A DNA stretch of 64,000 bases, from NCBI GenBank assembly GCA_025267735.1, contig CM046303.1, forward strand, positions 45,769,380-45,833,379. The letters are read 5' to 3'. Below the pieces are notes generated by a model that saw only the letters and a list, made by a program, of their open reading frames with translations, had not been told where the DNA came from and did no database searches. Shown here one piece after another: positions 1 to 12,100 of this stretch. The translations under genes and the position numbers were made by a program. Positions within the stretch are counted from its first letter, which is position 1. Every line of letters starts with the position of its first letter. This DNA is from Mactra quadrangularis. Taxonomy: Eukaryota > Mollusca > Bivalvia > Venerida > Mactridae.

Positions 1-143
1 CCGTATTAGATACAAGGGTGGTACTGGTAGTAGTAGATCTGATATAGATTATGATGGTTATATATCTAGTGAATATAGTGATGATGATAGATTCACTTCT
101 GATGATGTACATGATTCTGACTCAGAAGTATCTTATGAAAGAG
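1..143 (+). CDS. SUN gene exon 1 of window (5' truncated)
   Basis: The frame starting at base 2 encodes 47 residues rich in Ser, Asp and Tyr (for example SEYSDDDRFTSDD) and ends in phase 1 at GAG|GTAAGA. It joins the exon at 2042 in frame. This acidic, low-complexity sequence fits the nucleoplasmic domain. The window edge cuts the exon, so its true 5' border is unknown. Confidence 0.85.
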
Positions 144-3100
144 GTAAGACTTAGAGTTGGCTCTAATTTTGTCAAGGTCATATATGGCTTTGTGTTGCCG
201 TACTGCCCAATATACAGAATAAAATGGGTCAACATTTTCAGAACTGTTCCTGAAGTTCAGGAATTATAGAATCTGAAAAAGGGTGCTGTTACTTTCCCTA
301 TGTATACTGTTTGGAATCATGAAATTCTGAAATTTTATGATCTCAAAAATTGCCAAGTAAAAAAACTGTTTGAGATTTAATGTATGATCAAAAACCAATT
401 TGTTTTCATTATATGAACTAACAAAATTTGTTATATGCATATTTATCTGCTACACAATTTTATTTAATCATAGAAGACTAATTTCAGTTCTATTTTTAAA
501 GTCTGTATTAACAAAAAACGTGTCTTGTCAGACTTCATTCATACATGTTATATTGGGTTTCACATATATCAGTGCTATTAATATTCCATTCATGTATACC
601 ATTATTTACCGGTATTGTAGTGTGGTATCCTTTTTAAACCTATTTATTTGTTCACTTAGTTAAAACTAGGAATAAATTATCTTTTATGTAGAAGACTGCC
701 CTAAAATACCTTATACAAATACATTGATTGGTTTTCTTTATACCCTGTTATCAGTCCAGCTGTATGTACAATACGCCAAGATGTATAATCAGTTGGCCTG
801 TAGGATGGAATGAGACATTTAAATCAGGGCTCATTTTCTATGTGAATAGTACATAGTGACAGGACTACACCACAGGTTTTATATTTCATGTTTCAGAATA
901 AGATAAATATTAGGGCTGCAACGATTCGATACATCGAAACTTGATTGCGAGGATGCCGATTCGATTTCGATACGGGACCTGCGAGTTTCGATTCGATACT
1001 GACTTTTAAACATGTCTACATAAGTTATAACGATAAAAACAAAGGCGCACCTAAAAGAATAAGTACGTTGACAGTGAAACTGGGTTTAACTTAGTTACAT
1101 TTCTCTAAAGCTTCCAATACGATTTAACAAGCATGGAAACTCTGTTCCAAATATTTATTCATGCCCCCATTTGCTACGCAAATTGGGTCGGTGTGATGGA
1201 ATTTTACCTGTCAAGTTTCGATGTTAGTTAATTCAAATTTAAATATATTTCCCTACGTAGGTTTATGTTAAATGTACGGAAGTATATCAAGAACTGCATC
1301 TTTCTACAATTTATGCTCCATGCTGTCTATACGTTTTTAGTCGATATTACAATTATAATGCATTTTCGCGAACTTTTCTTTCGTACCCAATCCATTTCGT
1401 ACTTGAAAAAAGCAAATATAAATTTAGCAGATTTTTGAGTTTCGTGTTATCAAATTTCAGTATCACTTTTAGTAAATCCATATAATTTAGTTTTAAGCTC
1501 AAATAAATGTATAAATGCATATTTGAATTAAATTATATTAATAAATGAATCGAATCGAAAAAAATCGAATCGAAAGAAAATGTATCGAATCGCATCGAAT
1601 CGACTTTCCGGTGAATCGTTGCAGCACTAATAAATATAGAAGAGACAGATACAATGTTAATTAATATAGGGGGCTTGAATGTCAATTACTAGGCATCTTG
1701 CACCTTTCTCTAATTAGCTGTGGTGGGTTTACCTTGTTTAAGATGCACTTGAACAAACAATTTCATTTTGAAATGAATCTATGGGACAGCACAAAACTAG
1801 TCTATATCCTTCTTTATTTGCATGTAGTTAGACTTGGTTTGCTCTGAACAATGGTTATGATAATGTTTCTTTCTAACCTGAACCATAGACTAATCCTAGG
1901 TACAGTAATAGTTATCATGTACTCTAGGAGAATGCATCAATTGGGATATTGTTGGAGAGTAGTATGGAATTCTTTTGGTTTAGTATGGTATTTATTGCTG
2001 GTATGTATGGTATTTACAAAATAAATATATTTACTTTTTAGTATTGGAAAATGGTATTGAATTGAGATCTGGTAAATATTTAAAAACAATGAGAGAAATT
2101 CTACATGAACATGATCAGAAACTAGAGCAATCTCAAGTCATGCAGAGTACAAGTAGACATGCGTACACAACATCGAAGTTAGAAACAAAGTCAAGATCTA
2201 GGAGGGATGTGTATAATGAAAATACTAATGCTCAGACTAGGTCTACTGGTAAAAGACTTGATAAACAACAAGGTAAAACTAGGTATTCTCAGTCTGAACA
2301 AAAACAAGGCCGGTATTCTGATGTGGGGTCATATCAAAATCAGCATGATGACTTTGAGTATGGGAATGTTGATTATAGTGGAGTGCATTCAAGAAGAAAC
2401 TTAAGTACTGACTTTGATAATAGTACCAAAAGTGTACAAATGAACAATAGACATGGTGTTGATACAAAGACTAAGAATTCTAGACCTGCATATGATGAAG
2501 TTGATAACAGAATGACAAGATCAGGATATTCAATTACTAAAGTGACTAAAACAGTATCTGAGGAATATCTAGATTCTGATGGAGATGTCACTGAGAAAGG
2601 TACTGTGGAAGCTCCAGAAAAAGATACTAGAACGAGAAGAACATTGCCCATTAATAGTTCTAGTAATAATGTTAACTTATATGGTAAGTGATAACATTTT
2701 ATTTCAAACATTGCCTTATATTGGAATGATAAAAGAAAGAGAGTTGTTGTTTTACTGATGATATTAAATAGAATACAATTGGGCTGGTTAAACAAAAGAC
2801 TGATTTATTTGTGGTCAAAAGGTCAAGGTTTGCACTCTTGACTTCAAACCTTGGGATCTTAGTTCCATTACCTGCCATCTGTCCATATAAGTTCAAAAGT
2901 AAATACTGCTGTTAACTCTCCCCTGTATTTGGAAAAGTTATGGTTAAGCAAATTCTGATAAAGAAATTTGTTGAGAAAATGTGGTTCTAAGAAGACCCTG
3001 TCACCAGTCAGACCTTTTTTCCTTATATAAATGGGGCCATTTACAGGCCCCTTTCCCTCCTGAAATTTCTTTAAAATCATGCAGCTTTCCCTAAATTTGG

Positions 3101-6100
3101 AGTTTACCTTGGATATTTTGTCCCCCTATCTATGAAGTCGCCATAAAATTTTCTCAAATGTTCTATAGACATAAAGGCTCCAGGCCCCTTCCCCAAATAC
3201 TGAACAAAAGCCCTGCCAGTCATAACTGTTCTGACAAAAGTGTTGAAAAATGGTGTAAAACATAAATGGTGTAGAATCTGAATCAAAAACCTTAAAAAAA
3301 TATTAACTTAGTTTAAATGGCTTAGAACTTACAAATACTTATAATAATTACAGGTTTAGATTCAGATGTTGAGTTCTCTGATACAGATAGTTCATCTGCA
3401 AAGAGATCTATATACAGTACAAGTTCTTACAGTAGAAATGGTAGATCTAATACTGATCTATCTACTTCACATTCTAATTCTACCATTACAACTATTGTAA
3501 CCACGGTAACTGGTAAGTTTGTTGTTTATTTCTTACATTAGTACAGTAAAACCCCTCTAAACCGGAAGTGCTCCGGACCGGGCAAAAAATCCGGTTTGGA
3601 GAGGTTTCCGGAAAAGAGGGGTTTTACATTCTGACAATAATATTTACATGTGTGTTCGTTGGCACTCTGTTTTGATCTTGTATTAAGTGTTTGTGATATT
3701 TAACTATTGATACAAGTTCAATCTACTTGTATTCCAAGATGTAGTATTGTGCTGTAGTTATATTTGTAGATTAATATGTCTTATATGCATACTAGAAATC
3801 TTTGTAGGCATGACTGAGTCAGTGAATATTTGACTATTTTTCATTGGAAAGCCATCTACATAGTGGTTTACATCCTTGCCATAATAGGCATCATTGTTCT
3901 TATTAAAAACAACCTATATTCTATCTTATTGCTTAGTACTGAGAGACAAGATGCTGGCTGGAAGGTTGTATGTTGATACAACAACTTTTGAATAATCAAG
4001 CTAAACAAGTATAGCACCATAAACTATAGCTCTTTATCATTATGCTGATAACAACTTCGTAGAACTCATTGTTATTGTATCATTCCACATTGCATCATTA
4101 TATGCAAGTTATAGTGAGTAAATCTGGATACATCAATATAAAATATGATAAAAAGAAAGATAACAGAAAACAGATATAAATACACAAAGCTTTAATTATG
4201 ACTAATACATGATAATTTTACTCAAACCTGTAAATTCGTGAATAAATATGTTCCATTGGTCATTTTTACGACTCAAACATAGAACAATTAATTTTGGTCA
4301 ATCGTATATCAATTAAACACCGCCGTAATTGATCGATTACATATGTCTTTCAAATCATTTTCTACAATCAATGTTTACCACAGGTTGGTTCATTTTAGAT
4401 CAAAATGCAATTAGTGAATTAGTGTAATTATCGCTAAAAACATACAAACCCCTACCTTACCTTCGATAGTTTTCACACCCATTCAATAAGACATCTTTCA
4501 ATGTTTACATAGCGATTATCACGAATAGTCAATTTCACGCACACCTGTTAAACAAAGGAATCACCTTCTCGAGAGTCGTATATCCAGCTCGCCGTTATCA
4601 ATTCTCACCTTTCGACTTCCGATATACAGGGGTCATTTTGCGTGACGAAATATGAAGTTTAGGCTAAAACTCGTCCGGTTTCCGGAATACAGGGTTTTCC
4701 GGAATAGAGGAGGTTTTTGTTATATGAACAAAGAGAAGAAATATTCCGGACTTGAAAAAAAATCCGGTTTGGAGAGAATTCCGGTTTGGAGGGTTTCCGA
4801 TTTAGAGGGGTTCCATTGTATTGATGTCAACTGTGGTTGGGTATGTGTTGGTTTTAACTAAGGAGGTGTTTTGGACCCTAATCTTGGTATCTTCTGATTA
4901 TAAAATCTAAGGGCCCCGTTACACCAAACTAGTTCCCAGAACGTTCGACCCCGTCCTAAAAATATCGCGAAAAATGGTTGTGAACGAGCTAGGACGTGCC
5001 GTTTAAGTCGGAAAATGTCAGCTATACGATCGTAATCCGTTCAGAACCAGTTCCAAATCCGTGCATTTCGTTTTTATCCCGTCTCTAGTCCGTTTGTATC
5101 GGGATCAGATCGGGTAAAATTGCTCGTTCTCGTCACGAGACACCGTCTCCAACTAGTCCGAACCATTCGTAGTCCGTTTTAACCCGTTCATAACTAGTTC
5201 TTCTAAGCTCCTATACTATTGACCAGCCAGTTTAAGACAGTTCAACTCGTTCTAAGAACGTTCCCATGGCGTTCTTAGAGCGTTCTAAACGTAATGACAT
5301 CACGTTCTGATCCGATTGCTATGAATATCCAAGACGTTTCTACCCATTGGCATTCTCGTTCTGCGGTATAAGCTGTGAGGACACAATTTGTCAAGCATCA
5401 CTGTGACCACCATGCCTCGAAAAAGGAGCAGAGCCAGACAGGCGGCGCGTGTTAAGACAATCGCTCCAAATATCACCTGCTTAGATGAAGCTTTTGAAGA
5501 CCAGCCTCTAGTTAAGCATAAGAATCCTGAGCCTCCTGAGCCAGTCAATGAAAATGAGGGTGTTGTATCTCCTGCTTCTTCTAATGACTCGGACAGCCAG
5601 GTTTCGGGAGAAGATTTGGGGCAGAGTCAGAAGCCAGAAAAAAGAAGAAAACTAAGACATACACCCATCTCTTGGTGAGAAATGGTCTGTATTTATACCA
5701 AACCTTGCCAGATCGTACTGAAGACGTTATTGTGTTTTACGAACTGCATACGAACGCAATAAACTTATTAAAAACGAGTAGAACGTACCAAAAACCTACT
5801 GCGAACTTTAAGAACTGGGTGTTAACGTGTTGCAAACTGGTTCAGAACTTTATAATTTGTTTTCATACATTTAGACGGGATAACAACGTACTATGGACGT
5901 AATCAAGACGAGTTAAGTCTGTGTGCAAACGGAATGAACCGAGTTACAAACGGAACAGGTCGGTGTGTAAACGTACTGCAAATTTATGCCCGATCAAACG
6001 ACGACAAGTCACGTCCCGAGTACGATGCTAGTACGGCTATTTCGTTCGCTGTACGTCCATTCCGTTGCCAGTACGTTGTTACTCAGTCTAGTTGCAGAAC

Positions 6101-9100
6101 GGGGTGGCCGCAGAAAATTTTTGAGTCGACTCAAAGTTCTGAAACCCCATTCTCGTTCAACCCCGTCCGAGCTCGTCCATCACGTTCGTACACAGACTGT
6201 AGCAAGTTGCTTCTACGTCCATTCCGTTTTCACACAGTTGGAACTCGTTCGGTCCATTTTTTTTCAGAACGTAGTGAGAACGAGTTTGGTGTAACGGGGG
6301 TATTAGTTGATGAGGAGAAGCATATTGTGCTGATGAAGGGAGTTGTTAAAATTCCAATATGTAGTTTCCTGATAAATCCTAGACAATAATGTACTCATGG
6401 TAATTAAAGAAATATCTGAACTTTCAATTTTGTTGAACAAAGTGTTTGGAGTTTAAGATAAAATCTTATCTGGCTATTTTGATTGGATTCTCTTCAAACT
6501 AAGTAAATTTTACCTGTTTTAAATGTTCATCTCTCCAGCAGTCAACTAAATCATACTGTATCATGAGTTTAAGAACTTTATCCCTGGAATTAGAGTTATT
6601 CTAATACTATATTTAAATTCCAACAAACACCACAGAATAGGTATTGGATTCATGGATGAATAAATAATGGGATAAAATGATTCTTTTAGGACCAGAAGAT
6701 ATGTGAAAATAAAATATTCAGTTCAATGAAACATATTATTATGAGAAAGTATGTACATACTATGTTCTATTAGGACCAATAGTAATGTGAAAATAAAATA
6801 TTCATTTTAGTGAAACAAATTATTATGGAAAAAGGTATATTCTAGTTATTTCAGATATACCTTAACTTAAGTCATGAATACTGTTTCCGTTCAGGCAAAA
6901 ATGAATACATCATTACATCACAAAAAAATATTATTTTGTAAGATATAAGTATAAGACAGTCCTAGATTATTTTACCCTTTTCCAACAAAATTAGTGTAAA
7001 AACATCACCATGCAACCAAATATGCATACTCAGGTATCAATTGCTAGTAATCATCACATCATGGTAGGTTCAAAACTCACTGCGCTGTAAAGTAAACAGT
7101 TATTTATCTCAATGGTATTGTTATGTAGGAGCAGTAGTCCAGTGGTAGGACGCGCGCTTAGGGATCAAGAGGTCCCGGGTTCGATCCCCGCTAGGGGCAC
7201 TGCTAATTTCCTTGAGCAAGAAATTAACCTACAATTGTTCCACTCCACCCAGGTGTAAATGAGTACTGTGAGGGATCGCCTGCCTATGGGTGATTTCAGT
7301 GACCAGGAGTTATCGTACAAGATTTGTAAAGTCGGCTGAACATGTAGATGGAAGCAGACTTTAAACCACACTTTAACTTTTTAACTTTTTTATAAGTTAT
7401 GTAGTGTGGTTTATTTAAGCCAGTGTATTTAAACCAATCAGCTATTATTCCCTTGTATAAGTATGTGATTCATGACTTAAGCTGCCCTGCATTAGAATGC
7501 TCATATCATGGCAGCAGAGTAATTATTTATAGTAACCTTTTATATCAATAAAACTTTCTTTTGTGAGGCATGAGAACTGTACAATGTCTACAAAATATAT
7601 AAATTAAATTAAGAATTCAGCGTTAGTTAACTTGGCATTACAAAATTTTTAGCCCTTCAATTCATATTGTCACTATAAAAATACATCAAATTCAATGCGA
7701 TGTGTTTATACCTTTATATTGAATAATACAATTTCTACCTGCCCTGTGTAATCATGATAAACATAAACTGTATCAAAATAAATAACCCGGTTTTATCTGT
7801 TTGTTCACGAGTCATTCATCAATGTCTTCTATCAATTTACGAAAATCTTCCAAAATATGCTTGCTCAAATGAATGATTTCCAAAAAATACACAAGATGAT
7901 ACTTTTAAAGGATTAGGACTAGTTAAAAATCAGAGTATTTATTGACAACACATTGAACAATATTTGGTGAAAAAGAAAGTAAGCTGCTTAGGTCATGGAA
8001 AAAATAGACTGAAATAATACAATACAATCAAAAGTATTCTCAACAATATGTACTTACCATACCATAAAAATTATTTCAAATAAAGTAAATACATACTTAT
8101 CAAAAATCATTGTCAACAGCTGATTTTATGAAAGAGAAAGTAGGCTGCTTATTTCAATAATAAAATGAAATAACATAAAATAAATTATGAATGAGATGTT
8201 TAATCATTTCACTAATATTATTTCATTAATATTAGAATAGAGTGTATAAAATATATGGTACGCCGTTTCTTTCCATATGAAAAATAGTTTCTGAATTACC
8301 GTCGTTATGGTTACGTTACTGCTACGTGACTTAGTTTATTCAGTCAGTTTTTCTTCTTGAATTAAGCATCATGTGATGCTTGGTTATACAACAAAATTTC
8401 TTTATTCTCTGCTCTTTAAAATTTATAAAAAATATTTTAAAAAACATAGTTGCATTCAATGTCAAATATTTGTTGATATTTTCCAGGTCCGTGTGAATAT
8501 TTACTTTCATTTTTGATCCATTTTGAAGTTAAGCTATTTATGATTATATGATTATATATGTTTTTTCTGTCATCTGACCTGGCATTTTTTAAGACAATGA
8601 TGCATGATACCTCTTGCAAAACTAAGAGTTCTTTTTTGTCAGATCTTCTTTGATGACCATTGATGTTCCATTTAGTTTTCAGCCTTCATGAGTTCTTACT
8701 TTCTAGTCTCTCTTGATATGAATTTACATACTATTGGTCTCTTTCCAACATTTTAAAGGAACCAAGCTTATGTGAAATGTCAGTGTCTGGGCTATTTAAT
8801 TTTGCTTTAGTTTGTTGTACATATTTATGATTTTCCTTGTTGTTTTCAGAAACTGTGTCCATTTTTACTAGTCCAGTTTGGAACACAGTGGGACGACCAG
8901 CTAGAGATTATATTGTACTACCATTAATATCAACCATCATGTCTGTGTTGTATATTGTATGGTTGTTGGTGACCAGACCATTTGTTTACATTGTGCAATC
9001 TATCAGTCATTTATACTCTTGGTTGATGTCATCTAGAGTTGATGAAATATTATCTGGTGTTGTTAGATCACCATTAATGTTGTTGACAACAATACAGTAT

Positions 9101-12100
9101 GTAGCATGGCAGCTGATTGTGATGGACACATGGTTGTTTAAAAGGTGAGATTTTTCAATAACCTCATGTTATCATATGTACGGTATTCCTATATCATGCA
9201 TGGCACAAAAACATTTTATCATGTGGATTGAAAAACAACTTTGGGTGAAAGCTATTTGTTGACATGTTGATAAGGAAATAACCATTAACTTCCTGTAGAC
9301 ATAATTATAAGATATATCTTTTTTATAAAAATAAATTGAAGGACTTATGCTCACCAGGAAAATGCTCAAAATGTCTCCCTTACCACATTTATGAACAGAT
9401 AGACACTTTAAGTGATTGCATTTCAATAGGTCAGCACAAAACAAGTCTAAACTTCATGTGAATAAAGAAGGTTGTAGGTTTCTTTGTGCTGACCCATCAA
9501 TATGTGCTTTGAATAAAGCTTAATTACAAACTTATGCCTCAGTCCCATAAAATCGTGGCTTGTTGCGGACCTGTACATGCAGACAGCCGTAGATCGCGGG
9601 AAGCCTTGGGTATTAAGGTGACGGTACGCCCGTGGCACAAAACAACACACCCGTACAGAGCTGCTGCTGGAAGATATGCAAGTTTAATTCATACTTGGTC
9701 ATGATTTTGTTCACGACTTGACTTTGAAACCGATACACATATCCTGGGGTCATTTCACGGACTCTGGCAAAAAGGTAACAGTCCGTATGGGTACGCAAGA
9801 GTTTGTACGGGTCCTTGCGGAGTTTGATCGCACGGCGCCCGTACGGTGCCCTCACGGCTATTTTTATGTTTATGGGACTGTAGCTTTATATATCTGAATA
9901 TTACAATTTATGAGCTAAATATTTAACTTGCCTTATAACATGAGTAATAGATATTTAACTTATTAGTATATATTTTGGTCTTCAGGCTAGTTGGTAAAGG
10001 CAGCTTGCTGGAATCAATTTTAGTCTTGAGCCTAGGTGGTTAAGGCAGCTTGCTGGAATCAATTTTAGTCTTGAGGCTAGGTGGTTAAGGCAGCTTGCTG
10101 GAATCAATTTTAGTCTTGAGGCTAGGTGGTTAAGACAGCTTGCTGGAATCAATTTTAGTCTTGAGGCTAGGTGGTTAAGACAGCTTGCTGGAATCAATTT
10201 TAGTCTTGAGGCTAGGTGGTTAAGGCAGCTTGCTGGAATAAATTTTAGTCTTGAGGCTAGGTGGTTAAGACAGCTTGCTGGAATCAATTTTAGTCTTGAG
10301 GCTAGGTGGTTAAGGCAGCTTGCTGAAATCAATTTTAGTCTTGAGGGTAGGTGGTTAAGACAGCTTGCTGGAATCAATTTTAGTCTTGAGGGTAGGTGGT
10401 TAAGGCAGCTTGCTGGAATCAATTTTAGTCTTGAGGCTAGGTGGTTAAGACAGCTTGCTGGAATCAATTTTAGTCTTCAGGCTAGGTGGTTAAGACAGCT
10501 TGCTGGAATCAATTTTAGTCTTCAGGCTAGGTGGTTAAGGCAGCTTGCTGGAATCAATTTTAGTCTTGAGGCTAGGTGGTTAAGGCAGCTTGCTGGAATC
10601 AATTTTAGTCTTGAGGCTAGGTGGTTGAGGCAGCTTGCTGGAATCAATTTTAGTCTTGAGGCTAGGTGGTTAAGGCAGCTTGCTGGAATCAATTTTAGTC
10701 TTGAGGCTAGGTGGTAAAGGCAGCTTGCTGGAATCAATTTTAGTCTTGAGGCTAGGTGGTTAAGACAGCTTGCTGGAATCAATTTTAGTCTTGAGGCTAG
10801 GTGGTTAAGGCAGCTTGCTGGAATCAATTTTAGTCTTGAGGCTAGGTGGTTAAGACAGCTTGCTGGAATCAATTTTAGTCTTGAGGCTAGGTGGTTAAGA
10901 CAGCTTGCTGGAATCAATTTTAGTCTTGAGGCTAGGTGGTTAAGGCAGCTTGCTGGAATCAATTTTAGTCTTGAGGCTAGGTGGTTAAGGCAGCTTGCTG
11001 GAATCAATTTTAGTCTTGAGGCTAGGTGGTTAAGGCAGCTTGCTGGAATCAATTTTAGTCTTGAGGCTAGGTGGTTAAGGCAGCTTGCTGGAATCAATTT
11101 TAGTCTTGAGGCTAGGTGGTTAAGACAGCTTGCTGGAATCAATTTTAGTCTTGAGGCTAGGTGGTTAAGGCAGCTTGCTGGAATCAATTTTAGTCTTGAG
11201 GCTAGGTGGTTAAGGCAGCTTGCTGGAATCAATTTTAGTCTTGAGGCTAGGTGGTTAAGGCAGCTTGCTGGAATCAATTTTAGTCTTGAGGCTAGGTGGT
11301 TAAGACAGCTTGCTGGAATCAATTTTAGTCTTGAGGCTAGGTGGTTAAGGCAGCTTGCTGGAATCAATTTTAGTCTTGAGGCTAGGTGGTTAAGACAGCT
11401 TGCTGGAATCAATTTTAGTCTTGAGGCTAGGTGGTTAATGCCTCAGTCCCATAAAATCGTGGCTTGTTGCGAACCCGTACGAGCAGGCAGCCATAGGCCA
11501 TGGGAAGCCTTGTGTATTAAGGTGACGGTACACACATGGCACAAAACAACACCCCTGTATGGAGCCATAGCTGAAAGATATACAAGTTTCATCCATACTC
11601 TGTCACGATTTTGTTCACGATTTGACTTTGAAACTGATATGTGTATCCTGGGCTCATCTCACAGACCCTGGTAAAAACGTAACAGTCTGTACAGGTACAC
11701 AAGAGTTCGTACAAGTCCTTGCAGAGCTTGGTTGCATTGTGCCCGTACGGTGCCCTCACGGCTATTTTTATGTTTATGGGACTGAAGCATAAGGCTGAGA
11801 ATGTTATATACTTTGATGACGTTGTTTTAGCTGACTATTTTATTTATTTTACAGGAGAACTGGTAGAAGTTGTTGTTTATGTTTACCGTTATTGTTGATA
11901 CTTCCATTCTTATTATTGTTTTTAACTGGTATGTACTTTTTTCTCCACTAGTCTGTGTTTTTTATTTTGTTTTTTTCTTGTGGCTATTAAACTATTATTT
12001 GTTAGCCAGATTTTTCAACGGTGTCATTTACAATTGTGTTAAAGTTTTTCTTTACCATATATTTCTGCCATTTATTAACAGATCTTTATGAAACTTCATA

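Larger units (their letters stand above)
3513..8849 (+). other. Intron between SUN exons 3 and 4
   Basis: A 5.3-kb intron holding the pogo-like element, the GAACG-rich element, a tandem duplication and SINE copy 1. The remaining 7405-8849 is AT-rich with no exon or clear repeat beyond a weak duplication near 7967 and 8128 (GAAAGTA-GCTGCTTA). Confidence 0.8.

Noticed and set aside
2970..3220. Possible hAT-like end (AAAAGCCCTGCC near 3205)
   Set aside because: It resembles the right end of the MITE at 25669, but no matching left end or duplication was found.
9982..11412. Minus-strand open frames with 15-residue periodicity
   Set aside because: They are produced by the 45-bp period of the intronic minisatellite, lie antisense to the SUN gene, and have no start context or splice sites.
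11438..11674. 78-codon frame beginning MPQSHKIVACC, with a relative at 24728
   Set aside because: Both coincide with PIF/Harbinger-like MITE copies. The frame is not kept in the copies at 9535 and 32969, so it is not a conserved protein.
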